From a virus, in the IMG/VR virus record IMGVR_UViG_3300026484_000228, positions 1 through 20,712 of that record: a stretch of 20,712 nt of DNA; one strand, written 5' to 3'. Both the position numbers and the translations under genes were made by a program. The stretch's first letter is position 1. Each line of letters starts with the position of its first letter. The notes under the pieces are model-generated. The model made no database searches. It had not been told where the DNA came from and saw only the letters and a program-made list of their open reading frames with translations. Below, one piece after another: positions 20,080 to 20,712 of the stretch.

Positions 20080-20712
20080 ACTTTCTCCTTTAGTGCTTTC
20101 AATAAAAGCATTTTTTGTTTTTCTTTTTTTCTTCCATAATATGTTTTTTCAATAATTTTTGGTATTATTCCTTTTTGTGTGTTTTCAAAAAAACCCAAAC
20201 CAGCAAAAATATAATTAGGGTATTTTTTCAAAATTTCGTTTATTTTATCTAAATTTTCAACTAATTTTAATTCATTTTCATCTCTAAAATATTGATAAAT
20301 TTTTTGCAATTCTTCTGGTAATCTTTCAGGATTAACATAAGTATCAGGAGAAATATTGAATGATAACATTATACTTGGATACATTGAATTAGCATCTTCA
20401 GAGGCAACCCAATTATGTTTTCCGATTATTGGATCCTTAACAAATCCACCTTTAATAGGTTTATCATCTGTTGATTCAGAACCAGAAATAACTAATTTTT
20501 CATTCAATGCTATTAATGTTAAAAAATTAGTCCAAGGATGAACAGTTCCAAAAATTTTGTCTAAATTTGTTCCAGTCATTTTTGCTATAGTAATACTTAA
20601 ATCCATTAATCCTGTTTTCTTCATAATATTTTTTAAAACAATAGGGTCTTTAATAGCATATTCAGTAAATCCATCATAATCTTGCTCATAAAAATCATAA
20701 ATAGATTTATAC
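20076..20712 (-). CDS. 43A: DNA polymerase, family B (T4 gp43-like), N-terminal part of a split gene (5' end outside window)
   Basis: The frame is open to the window edge, giving 211 visible residues; the internal Met at 20624 is not the start. It begins with the end of the 3'-5' exonuclease domain: EYAIKD holds the Exo III YxxxD motif (T4 YNIID). It continues into the palm with motif A SEDANSMYPSIMLSFNISPD (T4 FDLTSLYPSIIRQVNISPE). GFFENTQKGIIPKII (T4 QEGIIPKEIAK) follows, then the first fingers helix YYGRKKEKQKMLLLKALKEKV. It then stops, about 40 residues before motif B. The missing N-terminus should hold Exo I and Exo II. The second cistron supplies motifs B and C, so polymerisation needs both products. 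Confidence 0.93.
   Translation of the reverse strand, partial: YKSIYDFYEQDYDGFTEYAIKDPIVLKNIMKKTGLMDLSITIAKMTGTNLDKIFGTVHPWTNFLTLIALNEKLVISGSESTDDKPIKGGFVKDPIIGKHNWVASEDANSMYPSIMLSFNISPDTYVNPERLPEELQKIYQYFRDENELKLVENLDKINEILKKYPNYIFAGLGFFENTQKGIIPKIIEKTYYGRKKEKQKMLLLKALKEKV
20085..20091 (-). promoter_or_regulatory. Internal ribosome binding site for the second polymerase cistron
   Basis: AAAGGAG on the minus strand, five bases before the ATG at 20077-20079 and inside the last codons of the first cistron (KALKEKV). With the ATGA stop/start overlap it shows that the C-terminal part is translated separately and in step with the N-terminal part. Confidence 0.85.

Noticed and set aside
1-20712. 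tRNA genes, insertion sequences, homing endonucleases or integrase sites
   Set aside because: I saw no cloverleaf-like sequences, transposase, GIY-YIG or HNH motifs, or attachment-site repeats by eye; a tRNA scan was not possible.

Overview
The window reads as part of the early/middle region (nucleotide metabolism, DNA replication and DNA modification) of a large, strongly AT-rich, T4-like phage. All convincing genes are on the minus strand, so transcription runs from high to low coordinates. The anchors are a family B DNA polymerase of the T4 gp43 type, the anaerobic ribonucleotide reductase pair nrdD/nrdG, a T4 gp42-type dCMP hydroxymethylase, a T4-type DNA beta-glucosyltransferase, ThyX and a gp1-like dNMP kinase. 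The host cannot be fixed from this window. The base composition, strong AAGGAG ribosome sites, TTTACT-17-TATAAT promoters, exported proteins and NrdD/NrdG suggest an AT-rich bacterium that grows anaerobically or microaerobically (Campylobacterota or Fusobacteriota are guesses).

Layout in transcription order: (1) 20712-18871, the DNA polymerase, split into two cistrons between motif A and motif B. (2) 18860-15820, a possible 25-codon ORF, an unknown small gene, nrdD, a small exported protein and nrdG. (3) 15731-13148, a thymidylate-kinase/SAICAR-synthetase-like fusion, a membrane-anchored protein, a Nudix hydrolase and an unknown 100-residue protein. (4) 13147-12789, a non-coding region with a stem-loop (B), two promoters and a structured leader. 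(5) 12788-10971, a TerD-domain protein. (6) 10970-10536, a non-coding region with two more stem-loops (A, C) of the same family as B, a further hairpin, tandem 14/26-bp repeats and a promoter. (7) 10535-9320, unknown small genes. (8) 9304-7846, a promoter and leader nearly identical to those of the TerD gene, an HD-Pnk end-healing enzyme and a small unknown. (9) 7800-1, a tightly packed run encoding a dTMP-kinase-like protein, a PD-(D/E)XK-like nuclease, a MazG-like pyrophosphatase, dCMP hydroxymethylase, a membrane protein, beta-glucosyltransferase, a UDG-fold protein, a CofD/YvcK-HAD fusion, a nucleotidyltransferase, a dNMP kinase and ThyX.

How the genes work together: the MazG-like enzyme could remove dCTP and supply dCMP. 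The gp42 homologue would make hydroxymethyl-dCMP, the gp1-like kinase would phosphorylate it, the split polymerase would incorporate it, and the glucosyltransferase would glucosylate it in DNA. The same ATGA-coupled operon adds a UDG-fold protein with an altered motif 1, a CofD/YvcK-HAD fusion and a nucleotidyltransferase. T4 has no counterpart of these three, and a CofC-like/CofD-like pair suggests a further, undescribed step on the sugar or base. This is the best candidate for a new system here. Second in interest are the duplicated switch-like leaders shared by the HD-Pnk and TerD genes and the three covarying stem-loops around the TerD gene.
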